Positions 1 to 5,393 of a DNA stretch of 5,655 nucleotides are shown here, piece by piece. Position numbers and translations under genes: made by a program. The notes under the pieces are model-generated. The model made no database searches, was not told the origin of the DNA, and saw only the letters and a list, made by a program, of their open reading frames with translations. Origin of the DNA: Chloroflexota bacterium (GTDB lineage: Bacteria > Chloroflexota > Anaerolineae > VGOG01); NCBI GenBank assembly GCA_030615705.1, contig JAUWYT010000130.1, positions 1 through 5,655 on the forward strand, given 5' to 3'. Position 1 is the first letter of the stretch, and each line of letters opens with the position of its first letter.

Positions 1-70
1 GCAGCCGCGCCAGGGGCGTCAGCGTGAGCGCCAGCGCGAAAGCCGCCACAAAGACCAGAAGAAAAGGCAT
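1..70 (-). CDS. Partial membrane protein, probable MraY/WecA-family phosphoglycosyl transferase N-terminus
   Basis: Only the first 23 codons are present; the gene runs off the left edge. The peptide is MPFLLVFVAAFALALTLTPL followed by ARL. This is one hydrophobic membrane segment ending in a TPL-A-R pattern, which resembles the first helix of undecaprenyl-phosphate N-acetylglucosaminyl (or related sugar) phosphate transferases of the MraY/WecA/TagO family. Those enzymes load a sugar phosphate onto a lipid carrier at the inner face of the membrane. The ATG ending at 70 is the only reasonable start because an in-frame TGA lies at 76-74, two codons upstream. The ribosome-binding site is weak (CTGAGAA). 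It lies downstream of upp on the same strand, separated by a palindromic repeat. The family call rests on one helix plus context, so any membrane protein with a similar first helix remains possible. Confidence 0.5.
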   Translation of the reverse strand, partial: MPFLLVFVAAFALALTLTPLARL

Positions 71-85
71 TTCTCAGTGTTATCC

Positions 86-198
86 GTGTCATTGCGAGCC
101 CTTCGATACCTCAGGGTAAACTCCGCGAAGCAATCCCCTACCTCCAATTGCTATCAATGGTGGAGATTGCTTCGTTACTGCGTTCCTCGCAATGACAC
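86..198. repeat. MITE-like palindromic interspersed repeat
   Basis: A 113-bp element is bounded by 13-bp perfect inverted ends, GTGTCATTGCGAG at 86-98 and CTCGCAATGACAC at 186-198. Inside is a second perfect pair, CGAAGCAATC at 126-135 and GATTGCTTCG at 165-174. It also contains the word CCCTTCGATACCTCAGGG (99-116), a pattern common in interspersed bacterial repeats. TATC occurs just outside both ends (81-84 and 199-202), possibly a short target duplication, though four bases could be chance. It has no coding capacity. It fills most of the gap between upp and the membrane-protein gene, so it would be transcribed as a long imperfect hairpin if the two are cotranscribed. I recognise the ends (GTCATTGCGAG...CTCGCAATGAC) as a type seen in many copies in various bacterial genomes; copy number here cannot be checked. 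Confidence 0.8.
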
Positions 199-206
199 TA
201 TCTGAA

Positions 207-830
207 CTACGTCCCAAACAGCCTGTCGCCTGCATCGCCCAGGCCGGGCACAATGTAGCCTATTTCGTTTAGGCCCTCGTCAACGGCGGCGATGTGGATG
301 GGAACATCGGGATGGGCGATGGAAAGGCGCTCGATCCCCACAGGAGCAGCGATGAGGCCCACGAACTTGATGTTTCGAACCCCACTTCTCTTGAGGATGT
401 CCACTGCTGCTACCGCCGATCCGCCAGTGGCCAGCATGGGGTCGAGGATGAAGGCTACTTCGGCCGTCGCCTTCTTGGGCACATTGGTGTAGTATTCGAT
501 GGGCCGCAGGGTCTCTTCCTCTCGATAGAGGCCGATGTGCCAGACGTGAGCCATGGGGATCATTTCCAGGGCTGGCCCCACCATCGTCAGGCCAGCTCGC
601 AGGATGGGAGCGAAGGCAATTTCCTCGACCAGGACTCTACCCATCGTGCTGCCCATAGGCGAGGTAACGGGGCGTTCCACTGGAGTCAAATCCTCGGTTG
701 CTTCGTAAAGCAGCAACCAGGTTACCTCCCTGACCAACTCCCGAAACCTTTTGGGCTCAGTATTCACATCCCGCAGGAGGGCCAGCTTGTGCTGGACCAA
801 AGGGTGGTTGGATTGGAAAACGTTAGCCAT
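207..830 (-). CDS. upp: Uracil phosphoribosyltransferase
   Basis: Cytosolic pyrimidine-salvage enzyme that joins uracil to 5-phosphoribosyl 1-diphosphate to give UMP and diphosphate. The 207-residue product has the usual family length (about 208). Visible motifs are PILRAG at 75-80, the PRPP-binding loop DPMLATGGSA at 130-139, and the C-terminal uracil-binding segment GYIVPGLGDAGDRLFGT at 191-207, where the protein ends as the family normally does. The start MANVFQSNHPLVQHKL fits known N-termini. The Shine-Dalgarno site is only modest (AAGAGA, 841-836), unlike the strong sites of the por genes upstream. It lies 130 nt after porB on the same strand, behind a dense array of short inverted repeats, and no convincing promoter of its own is visible. 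It could be the distal end of the por transcript or be read from a promoter I cannot recognise. The function is secure. Confidence 0.97.
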   Translation of the reverse strand: MANVFQSNHPLVQHKLALLRDVNTEPKRFRELVREVTWLLLYEATEDLTPVERPVTSPMGSTMGRVLVEEIAFAPILRAGLTMVGPALEMIPMAHVWHIGLYREEETLRPIEYYTNVPKKATAEVAFILDPMLATGGSAVAAVDILKRSGVRNIKFVGLIAAPVGIERLSIAHPDVPIHIAAVDEGLNEIGYIVPGLGDAGDRLFGT

Positions 831-843
831 TGGATTCTCTTAA

Positions 844-899
844 TTGGTACATCGGTAGATTGGTAGATTCGTACATTCGTAAGTTCGTAGACTCGTGGA
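844..899. repeat. Seven tandem degenerate 8-nt units (TTSGTAGA-like)
   Basis: Read on the plus strand, seven contiguous 8-mers follow without gaps: TTGGTACA, TCGGTAGA, TTGGTAGA, TTCGTACA, TTCGTAAG, TTCGTAGA and CTCGTGGA. All keep GT at positions 4-5 and six of the seven keep GTA. The array fills the 5' side of upp, ending about 14 nt from its start codon, so in the upp transcript it lies immediately before the ribosome-binding site. No coding function is apparent. Confidence 0.8.
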
Positions 900-935
900 C
901 CAATTTACGAACCTACGAGTCTACGAATTTACGAG
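876..935. repeat. Large inverted repeat made of opposed 8-nt units
   Basis: The arms 876-896 and 915-935 are reverse complements at 19 of 21 positions, with an 18-nt loop. The right arm belongs to four contiguous 8-mers in the opposite sense to the left array: TTTACGAA (904-911), CCTACGAG (912-919), TCTACGAA (920-927) and TTTACGAG (928-935). A smaller perfect hairpin, ACGAGT-TTG-ACTCGT at 931-945, overlaps the right edge. In the transcript this would form a long stem between porB and upp. No run of U follows, so it is not a classical intrinsic terminator. It may act as a 3' stabiliser for the por message, as a partial terminator, or as non-functional repeat DNA. Confidence 0.8.
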
Positions 936-960
936 TTTGACTCGTTACCTTATCCCCCTG

Positions 961-1890
961 TTACGCCTCACCACAGCGTTCGAGAAGTCTCTCCCATTCC
1001 TCGTCCACCTTGGCCTGTATCTCGTCAATGACGTGCCGGAACTGCGGCTGGAAGAGGTGGCGGAAGCGTCCCTGGCGCTCGAGCCAAACGATGATGGGCT
1101 TCTTCTCTCGCGGCTTGAAATTCAGCTTCCACTGGCCGTTCTCCACTTCGTAGAGGGGCCAGTAACAGGTCTCTACAGCCAGCTTGGCGAGCTCGATGGC
1201 CTCTTCGGGCTCATGCCGCCAGCCGCGAGGGCAGGGGGCGATTACATTGAGAAAAGCCGGTCCATCGGCGGCGACGCCCTTCTGTGCTTTATTCATCAGG
1301 TCGCGCCAGCGGCTGGGCGATGCCTGGGCCACGTAAGGAATGTGGTGGGCGGCGAATATCTCGGTGAGGGGCTTTCGCCATTGTTGCTTGCCGGGGATGA
1401 CCGTGCCTGCCGGAGAGGTGGTGGTGTGAGCGCCAAGCGGGGTGGCGCTGGAGCGCTGGATACCGGTGTTCATGTAGGCCTCGTTGTCGAAACAGACGTA
1501 CATCATCTTGTGGCCTCGCTCGAAGCAGCCTGAGATCCACTGCAGGCCGATATCGTAGGTGGCCCCGTCGCCGCCGAAGGCGATAAACTTGAGACCTCTG
1601 TCCTCGATCTTGCCCTGACGAACCAGGGAGCGATACATCGCCTCGGCTCCAGCGATGGTGGAGGAGGCGTTCTCAAAAGCGCTGTGGATCCAGGGCACCC
1701 GCCAAGAAGAGTAGGGGTAGATCGAGGTGGCGATCTCCATGCAACTTGTGGCACAGGATAGCACCACTGGGTCGTCTATGGCATTGAGGATCTGTCGTGT
1801 CAAGATCGGCTCGGCACAGCCAGCGCAGAAACGGTGTCCGGCTACGAGCCGTTCTTCCTTGTTCGCTATCTCTTTCAACTTTATGGCCAT
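961..1890 (-). CDS. porB: Pyruvate (2-oxoacid):ferredoxin oxidoreductase, beta subunit
   Basis: Thiamine-diphosphate-binding catalytic subunit of the soluble complex that converts pyruvate, CoA and oxidised ferredoxin to acetyl-CoA, CO2 and reduced ferredoxin. The length, 309 residues, is typical. Near the N-terminus GHRFCAGCAEP supplies C22 and C25. With C50 (in SCATSC; C46 is nearby) and C220 (in APCPRGW), these fit the four ligands of the proximal [4Fe-4S] cluster of this family. The TPP/Mg-binding segment is GGDGATYDIGLQ (106-117) followed by DNEAYMNTGIQRS (135-147). The ATG ending at 1890 has an AAGGAG ribosome-binding site (1903-1898) that overlaps the porA stop codon, so translational coupling is likely. 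It is the last por gene. Pyruvate is the most likely substrate from overall similarity, but other 2-oxoacids cannot be excluded by motif alone. Confidence 0.96.
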   Translation of the reverse strand: MAIKLKEIANKEERLVAGHRFCAGCAEPILTRQILNAIDDPVVLSCATSCMEIATSIYPYSSWRVPWIHSAFENASSTIAGAEAMYRSLVRQGKIEDRGLKFIAFGGDGATYDIGLQWISGCFERGHKMMYVCFDNEAYMNTGIQRSSATPLGAHTTTSPAGTVIPGKQQWRKPLTEIFAAHHIPYVAQASPSRWRDLMNKAQKGVAADGPAFLNVIAPCPRGWRHEPEEAIELAKLAVETCYWPLYEVENGQWKLNFKPREKKPIIVWLERQGRFRHLFQPQFRHVIDEIQAKVDEEWERLLERCGEA

Positions 1891-1902
1891 TTCGTCACTC
1901 CT

Positions 1903-3099
1903 TTATTCTCTCAGTCCAAGATAACTGACTGGGGTCTTCACTTCGCCCGTCTCGGCAATCTCGGCCAGGTCTTGGGCCACTTGCTCGACGTAGGCGGGGA
2001 TAATGTCGCGGCCGCCCAGGCCGAAGACGTAGTCCGCCACCCTCGTCGTGGTATTCCCCGCGGCGAAGAGAGCGGCGCAGAGCTCCAGGTAAAGTGGGCC
2101 AGGGCCAAGGCCGTCCATCGCTCCGAAGACGATGGAGCGGTCCAGCACCCCCACCGCTTTCACGTCGGCGAGGGCCTCGGCGAACTCCTTGGCGGGGAAG
2201 GGGCGGAAGACTCTAGGCTTGAAAAGGCCGATCTTGACCCCCTTCTCGCGCAGCCCTCGCACCACCATCCTGGCCGTGCCCGCGCTGGAGGAGAGGACGA
2301 CGATTGCCATCTCAGCGTCGTCCATCCCGTAGGCCTCGAAGATGCCGTATTTTCGCCCTGTCAACTCGCCGTATTCCTCGCCCACCTCCACGATGGCGGG
2401 CAGCGCCTTGGAGAGGGCATCCGTCTGCTGGCGCTTGTGCTCGAAGTAGAAGTCGTACATGTCCCAGGTGCCGTAGGTGGCGGGGTTGTCCACGTCGAGC
2501 AGGGAGTGTTCAGGCTTGTACTCGCCTATGAATCCCTTGACCGTCCCGTCGTCGAGCACGTCTACCCGCTCCACGCCGTGGCCGGTGATGAAGCCGTCCT
2601 GCATGACCATCACTGGCAGCAAGAGGCGCTCGGCGATGCGCACCGCCTGGATGACGTTGTCGTAGGCTTCCTGGGGGTTCTCGGAGTAGAGCTGTATCCA
2701 GCCCGCGTCGCGGGTCCCCATGGAGTCGGAGTGGTCGCAGTGGATGTTGAGGGGGGCCGAGAGGGCCCGGTTGACCACGGGCATGACGATGGGCAGATGT
2801 AGCGAGGCGGCGACGTACACCACCTCCCACATGAGGGCCAGCCCCGCCGATGCGGTGGCGGTCATCACCCTCCCGCCGGCGGCCGAGGCGCCGATGCAGG
2901 TGCTCATGGCCGCGTGCTCGCTCTCCACGGCCACAAACTCAGTATCCACCAGCCCGTCGGCCACGAAGTTGGAGAAGGTCTGCACGATGGCCGTCTGCGG
3001 GGTGATGGGGTAGGCAGCCACCACGTCCGGATTTATCTGGCGCATGGCCTCGGCTACCGCGTGGGCTCCGTCCAGAGCCCTGATCTTTGATTTTGGCAT
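1903..3099 (-). CDS. porA: Pyruvate (2-oxoacid):ferredoxin oxidoreductase, alpha subunit
   Basis: 398-residue alpha subunit carrying the pyrimidine-binding domain I and transketolase-C-like domain II of the enzyme, working as a partner of PorB. The signature YPITPQT is at 30-36, with T33 where the family has its substrate-contacting threonine. VESEH (58-62) includes the conserved glutamate region that activates the thiamine ring. NRALSAPLNIHCDHSDSM (110-127) contains R111, matching the pyruvate carboxylate-binding arginine region, and it reads as the pyruvate type rather than the branched-chain type. The C-terminal domain contains VVLSSSAGTARM (267-278) and FKPRVFRPFP (293-302). Translation starts at the ATG ending at 3099, with AGGAGG at 3111-3106 and 6-nt spacing. 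The gap to porD is 64 nt and contains a perfect inverted repeat; the gap to porB is 12 nt. No gene damage is seen. Confidence 0.97.
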   Translation of the reverse strand: MPKSKIRALDGAHAVAEAMRQINPDVVAAYPITPQTAIVQTFSNFVADGLVDTEFVAVESEHAAMSTCIGASAAGGRVMTATASAGLALMWEVVYVAASLHLPIVMPVVNRALSAPLNIHCDHSDSMGTRDAGWIQLYSENPQEAYDNVIQAVRIAERLLLPVMVMQDGFITGHGVERVDVLDDGTVKGFIGEYKPEHSLLDVDNPATYGTWDMYDFYFEHKRQQTDALSKALPAIVEVGEEYGELTGRKYGIFEAYGMDDAEMAIVVLSSSAGTARMVVRGLREKGVKIGLFKPRVFRPFPAKEFAEALADVKAVGVLDRSIVFGAMDGLGPGPLYLELCAALFAAGNTTTRVADYVFGLGGRDIIPAYVEQVAQDLAEIAETGEVKTPVSYLGLRE

Positions 3100-3115
3100 T
3101 TCGTTCCTCCTGTGA

Positions 3116-3154
3116 GAGTAACGAGTCTGTCTGCCACATATTTACTCGTTACTC
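3116..3154. repeat. 11-bp perfect inverted repeat in the porD-porA gap
   Basis: GAGTAACGAGT (3116-3126) and ACTCGTTACTC (3144-3154) are exact reverse complements separated by 17 nt. In the por transcript this makes a stem-loop whose 3' arm ends about 4 nt before the AGGAGG of porA. It could modulate porA translation or protect a processed end. No U-run follows, so it is not an intrinsic terminator. Confidence 0.8.
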
Positions 3155-3170
3155 ATTTACTGATTACTCA
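3141..3170. repeat. Short TTACTC/TTACTG repeat array
   Basis: On the plus strand the 6-mers TTACTC (3142-3147), TTACTC (3149-3154), TTACTG (3157-3162) and TTACTC (3164-3169) recur at steps of 7, 8 and 7 nt. The array overlaps the right arm of the inverted repeat and runs into the porD stop codon (TAA at 3166-3164), so the last unit supplies the end of the gene. The period and organisation resemble the 8-nt array upstream of upp, although the unit differs. Confidence 0.65.
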
Positions 3171-3496
3171 AAGCTTGTTTCTTCGACCATTTGGATGACC
3201 TTGCCGGGCTGTCCGGTGTAGGCATGTGCCTTCACTTTGACTGGGCACTCAACGGCGCAGATGCCGCAGCCCTTGCAGTGATCATAGTCGAATCCGATCA
3301 CTTTGCTGTTTTCGACAAGAACGATCGAGTCAGGACAGTAAACCCAGCAGATCATGCAGTGGGTGCACGCCTCGGCGTCGTACACGGGACGCAACGTACG
3401 CCAAGTGCCCGTGATGTACTCGATCGAGTTTCCCGCCTCGAAGATCGTCCCGGCAATGGAGGCTTCCCTCCAACCGGCTTCTAAATTAACTGCCAT
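3164..3496 (-). CDS. porD: Pyruvate (2-oxoacid):ferredoxin oxidoreductase, delta subunit (2[4Fe-4S] ferredoxin type)
   Basis: Electron-transfer subunit of the complex that relays electrons from the PorB cluster to soluble ferredoxin. The 110-residue protein has two full CxxCxxCxxxCP motifs: CTHCMICWVYCP (C44, C47, C50, C54) and CKGCGICAVECP (C74, C77, C80, C84), enough for two [4Fe-4S] clusters. The N-terminal GW...G...AGNS.EY.TG.WR..RP pattern (8-37) is typical of PorD and distinguishes it from free ferredoxins. One oddity is that the second CP is followed by VKVKAHAYTGQPGKVIQM, whereas family members usually go almost straight from CP to an AI.M ending, so there seems to be an insertion of about 12 residues. 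The ATG ending at 3496 has AGGAGG (3508-3503) with 6-nt spacing. It lies 28 nt after porC. Confidence 0.95.
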   Translation of the reverse strand: MAVNLEAGWREASIAGTIFEAGNSIEYITGTWRTLRPVYDAEACTHCMICWVYCPDSIVLVENSKVIGFDYDHCKGCGICAVECPVKVKAHAYTGQPGKVIQMVEETSFE

Positions 3497-3524
3497 TTTA
3501 TTCCTCCTGAAATTTGGTACATTT

Positions 3525-4100
3525 CTACCCCTCTGCTACTACTTCCTCATACGCCCGCTTGACAGCGACCACGTTGGCGTCCACCACCTCTGCACGCAGC
3601 TTGGTTCCTAATCGCTCTTTGGCGCAGTGGACGACGCTGTCCAACGACACCAGCCCGGTGACCTTGGCCACGGCGCCCAGCATGAGGGTGCTGGGTATGT
3701 CTCGCCTCAGGGTGTCCATGGCGATGCCTGTGGCATCGAGTGTGGCCACCTTGCCGCCCTTCAGCCCCAGTTTCTTGCGGACCTCCGCCGGGGAATCCGG
3801 GGTGTTGACGATCGCAGTGCCGTCCTCTTTGAGCCCTTCGGTAAGGTTCACCGCTCCTATGAGGTTGGGGTTGACCACGATAATCACGTCGGGGTTCAGG
3901 ATCTGGTGGTGGACCTCGATGGGCCCATCGCTGATGCGGGTGTAGGACTTGATGGGCGCTCCCATGCGCTCCGGGCCGTAGTCGGGGAAGGACTGGAAAT
4001 ACTTACCCTCCCACATCGCCGCCTCAGCCAGTAGCTCGCCGGCGGTGACCACGCCCTGCCCGGCACGGCCATGCCAGCGAATCTCGGTAAGTTTACCCAT
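3525..4100 (-). CDS. porC: Pyruvate (2-oxoacid):ferredoxin oxidoreductase, gamma subunit
   Basis: 191-residue gamma subunit, corresponding to domain III of the single-chain enzymes; it helps bind coenzyme A and holds the complex together. Family marks are WHGRAGQGVVTAGELLAEAA (9-28), FPDYGPERMGAPI (38-50) and DVIIVVNPNL (71-80), with the usual alternating beta/alpha pattern and a C-terminal helix. Length is normal for PorC. The start is well supported: AAGGAGG (4112-4106) lies 5 nt before the ATG ending at 4100. It is the first gene of the por operon, 49 nt downstream of the predicted transcription start of a near-consensus promoter. The gap to porD is 28 nt and contains one stray TTGGTACA unit (3514-3521), identical to the first unit of the array near upp. 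The gene could be named for a homologous 2-oxoacid oxidoreductase gamma subunit, but the four-gene context supports por. Confidence 0.95.
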   Translation of the reverse strand: MGKLTEIRWHGRAGQGVVTAGELLAEAAMWEGKYFQSFPDYGPERMGAPIKSYTRISDGPIEVHHQILNPDVIIVVNPNLIGAVNLTEGLKEDGTAIVNTPDSPAEVRKKLGLKGGKVATLDATGIAMDTLRRDIPSTLMLGAVAKVTGLVSLDSVVHCAKERLGTKLRAEVVDANVVAVKRAYEEVVAEG

Positions 4101-4124
4101 GCTAACCTCCTTGTTTCAGCAATA

Positions 4125-4149
4125 GGCAATTAGCATCCAGCTAATTGCC
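4125..4149 (-). promoter_or_regulatory. Perfect hairpin/dyad at the predicted 5' end of the por mRNA
   Basis: GGCAATTAGC (4125-4134) and GCTAATTGCC (4140-4149) are exact reverse complements around a 5-nt loop. The -10 hexamer ends at 4156, so transcription should begin near 4149, placing the first stem base at about +1. The RNA would then start with a 10-bp stem and almost no free 5' bases, and the porC ribosome-binding site (4112-4106) stays outside it. Two readings are possible: a 5' stem-loop that protects the mRNA, or a dyad operator for a repressor covering +1 to +25. Sequence alone does not decide. Confidence 0.7.
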
Positions 4150-4155
4150 AGCCCT

Positions 4156-4184
4156 ATTCTATCAGAAATGGGCACCTTTGTCAA
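4156..4184 (-). promoter_or_regulatory. Sigma-70-type promoter for the por operon
   Basis: On the minus strand TTGACA (4184-4179) and TAGAAT (4161-4156) are separated by exactly 17 nt, and TGA directly before the -10 gives an extended -10 element. The -35 matches consensus at all six positions and the -10 at five of six. The predicted start is near 4149, giving a 49-nt leader to porC. This is the strongest promoter-like sequence I find in the window, in keeping with a highly expressed central metabolic enzyme. Confidence 0.85.
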
Positions 4185-4253
4185 AGGGGAAAGTTTCACA
4201 GGTACAAGGAGTGCAGGCTTCGTCCAGGGTCATTGAGTTTTCCGCGCTGGGGC

Positions 4254-4282
4254 TTCCCTTTTTCTGCCCTTTCTGGTATAAT
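4254..4282 (+). promoter_or_regulatory. Extended -10 promoter for ruvB
   Basis: TGGTATAAT (4274-4282) holds a perfect TATAAT (4277-4282) with the TGN extension. The -35 region at 17-nt spacing is poor (TTCCCT, 4254-4259), a usual trade-off for extended -10 promoters. The predicted transcription start is near 4289, leaving a leader of about 35 nt to the ATG at 4324. The two divergent promoters do not overlap; roughly 70 nt lie between their -35 boxes. Confidence 0.75.
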
Positions 4283-4312
4283 CGCTTGTGTCGAGACGAG
4301 TTCCATTCCTGA

Positions 4313-4323
4313 GTGAGGAAGCT
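4313..4323 (+). promoter_or_regulatory. Ribosome-binding site that fixes the ruvB start
   Basis: GTGAGGAAG lies at 4313-4321 and its AGGA core sits 4 nt before the ATG at 4324. The alternative in-frame GTG at 4288 has no such site and falls at the predicted transcription start, so it cannot be used from this promoter. Confidence 0.8.
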
Positions 4324-5349
4324 ATGACTGAAGAGCGCATGATTTCGCCAAAGTTGAGAGAGGAAGAGCTTGCTTTGGACACGTCCTTACGCCCCAGGCG
4401 ACTGGCCGATTTCATCGGCCAGGACAGGATCAAGGAAAACCTCAAGATTGTCATTGAGGCGGCCAAGGAGCGGGGCGAGGCCCTGGACCATGTCCTCCTC
4501 TATGGGCCCCCTGGGCTGGGTAAAACGACGCTGGCGCATTGCGTAGCCACCGGGATGAACGTCAACATCAAGGTTACCGCCGGGCCAGCCATTGAGCGCG
4601 CTGGGGACCTGGCGGCCATCCTCACCAACTTGCGGAAGGGCGATGTGCTCTTCATTGACGAGGTGCATCGCCTGGGCCGGGCTATCGAAGAGACGCTCTA
4701 TCCGGTCATGGAGGATTTCGCTCTCGACATTATCATCGGCAAGGGGCCCAGCGCCCGCAGCCTGCGTCTTAAGCTGCTTCATTTCACCATCATCGGGGCC
4801 ACCACCAGGCTCGCCCTTATGACCTCGCCCCTCAGAGCGCGCTTCGGCGTAGTGTACCGGGTGGACTTCTACGATCAGCCGGCCATGGAAGCCATCGTGC
4901 GTCGTTCGGCAAGGATCCTGGGGGTGGGGATAGACGAGGGCGGGGTGAGGGAGATCGCCCGCCGCGCCAGGGGTACGCCTCGCGTGGCCAATCGGCTGCT
5001 AAAGCGGGTGCGCGACTATGCCCAGGTGCGAGCCGAGGGGCGCATCACAGAGGCTGTGGCTGAGAAGGCCCTGGCCATGCTGGAGGTAGACGAGCTGGGC
5101 TTGGATGACATAGACCGCAGGGTGCTCGCGACCATCATCGAGAAATTCGAGGGCGGCCCCGTGGGTCTGGAGACCATTGCCGCCGCCCTCTCGGAGGAGT
5201 CCGACACCATCATGGACGTCGTCGAGCCGTATCTACTGCAGTTGGGCTTTTTGGACCGCACCCCCCGCGGTCGAGTGGCCACCCGCCGGGCCTACCAGCA
5301 CCTGGGCGTGCCCTACGAGGAAAGGCCCGGGCAGGCGGCATTGTTTTGA
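4324..5349 (+). CDS. ruvB: Holliday junction branch migration ATPase RuvB
   Basis: Hexameric AAA+ motor that, loaded by RuvA, drives branch migration of Holliday junctions in recombination and repair. From the ATG at 4324 the product is 341 residues, a normal length, and begins [10 protein letters not shown] as RuvB proteins do; a longer form from GTG 4288 is unlikely. Visible are [12 protein letters not shown] (22-33), Walker [10 protein letters not shown] (61-69), Walker [10 protein letters not shown] (109-117), the RuvA-contacting hairpin region [13 protein letters not shown] (134-146), sensor 1 GATTR (158-162), the arginine finger in SPLRARFG (R171), sensor 2 [17 protein letters not shown] (217-233) and a C-terminal winged-helix DNA-binding domain (about 255-330). 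The stretch after sensor 1 reads [15 protein letters not shown] where most family members have TRAG.LTSPLRDRFG. ruvA and ruvC are not adjacent in the window. It is transcribed divergently from por. Confidence 0.97.
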   Translation: MTEERMISPKLREEELALDTSLRPRRLADFIGQDRIKENLKIVIEAAKERGEALDHVLLYGPPGLGKTTLAHCVATGMNVNIKVTAGPAIERAGDLAAILTNLRKGDVLFIDEVHRLGRAIEETLYPVMEDFALDIIIGKGPSARSLRLKLLHFTIIGATTRLALMTSPLRARFGVVYRVDFYDQPAMEAIVRRSARILGVGIDEGGVREIARRARGTPRVANRLLKRVRDYAQVRAEGRITEAVAEKALAMLEVDELGLDDIDRRVLATIIEKFEGGPVGLETIAAALSEESDTIMDVVEPYLLQLGFLDRTPRGRVATRRAYQHLGVPYEERPGQAALF

Positions 5350-5393
5350 GGAACGACGGCGACGGTCGCTGCCTCTTTGCCGATAGGTGTGCG

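Noticed and set aside
875..903. Possible upp promoter on the minus strand (TTGGTC, 16-17 nt, TACGAA/ACGAAT)
   Set aside because: The -10 matches only about three of six positions and both boxes are simply units of the repeat array, so the resemblance is weak and may be chance.
844..935. CRISPR-like array
   Set aside because: The units are 8 nt, contiguous, degenerate and partly inverted. There are no 25-40 nt repeats with unique spacers and no cas genes.
876..945. Intrinsic terminator for the por operon
   Set aside because: The stem is long but AT-containing with an 18-nt loop, and no U-run follows in the minus-strand transcript. It can be called only an inverted repeat.
1834..2802. A 322-codon plus-strand open frame opposite porA, plus further long ones opposite upp (294-866), porB (895-1533) and porC (3627-4034)
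   Set aside because: They lie antisense to well-recognised genes, have no recognisable motifs, show compositions typical of mirrored GC-rich codons (many His, Gly, Val, Asp, Glu), and lack convincing ribosome-binding sites.
4288..4323. Longer ruvB starting at GTG 4288 (12 extra residues)
   Set aside because: The GTG coincides with the predicted transcription start of the extended -10 promoter and has no ribosome-binding site. The ATG at 4324 has one and gives a standard RuvB N-terminus.
4230..4466. Minus-strand 78-codon frame overlapping the start of ruvB and its promoter
   Set aside because: It is antisense to the conserved RuvB N-terminus, has low-complexity Ser/Arg-rich composition and no start signals.
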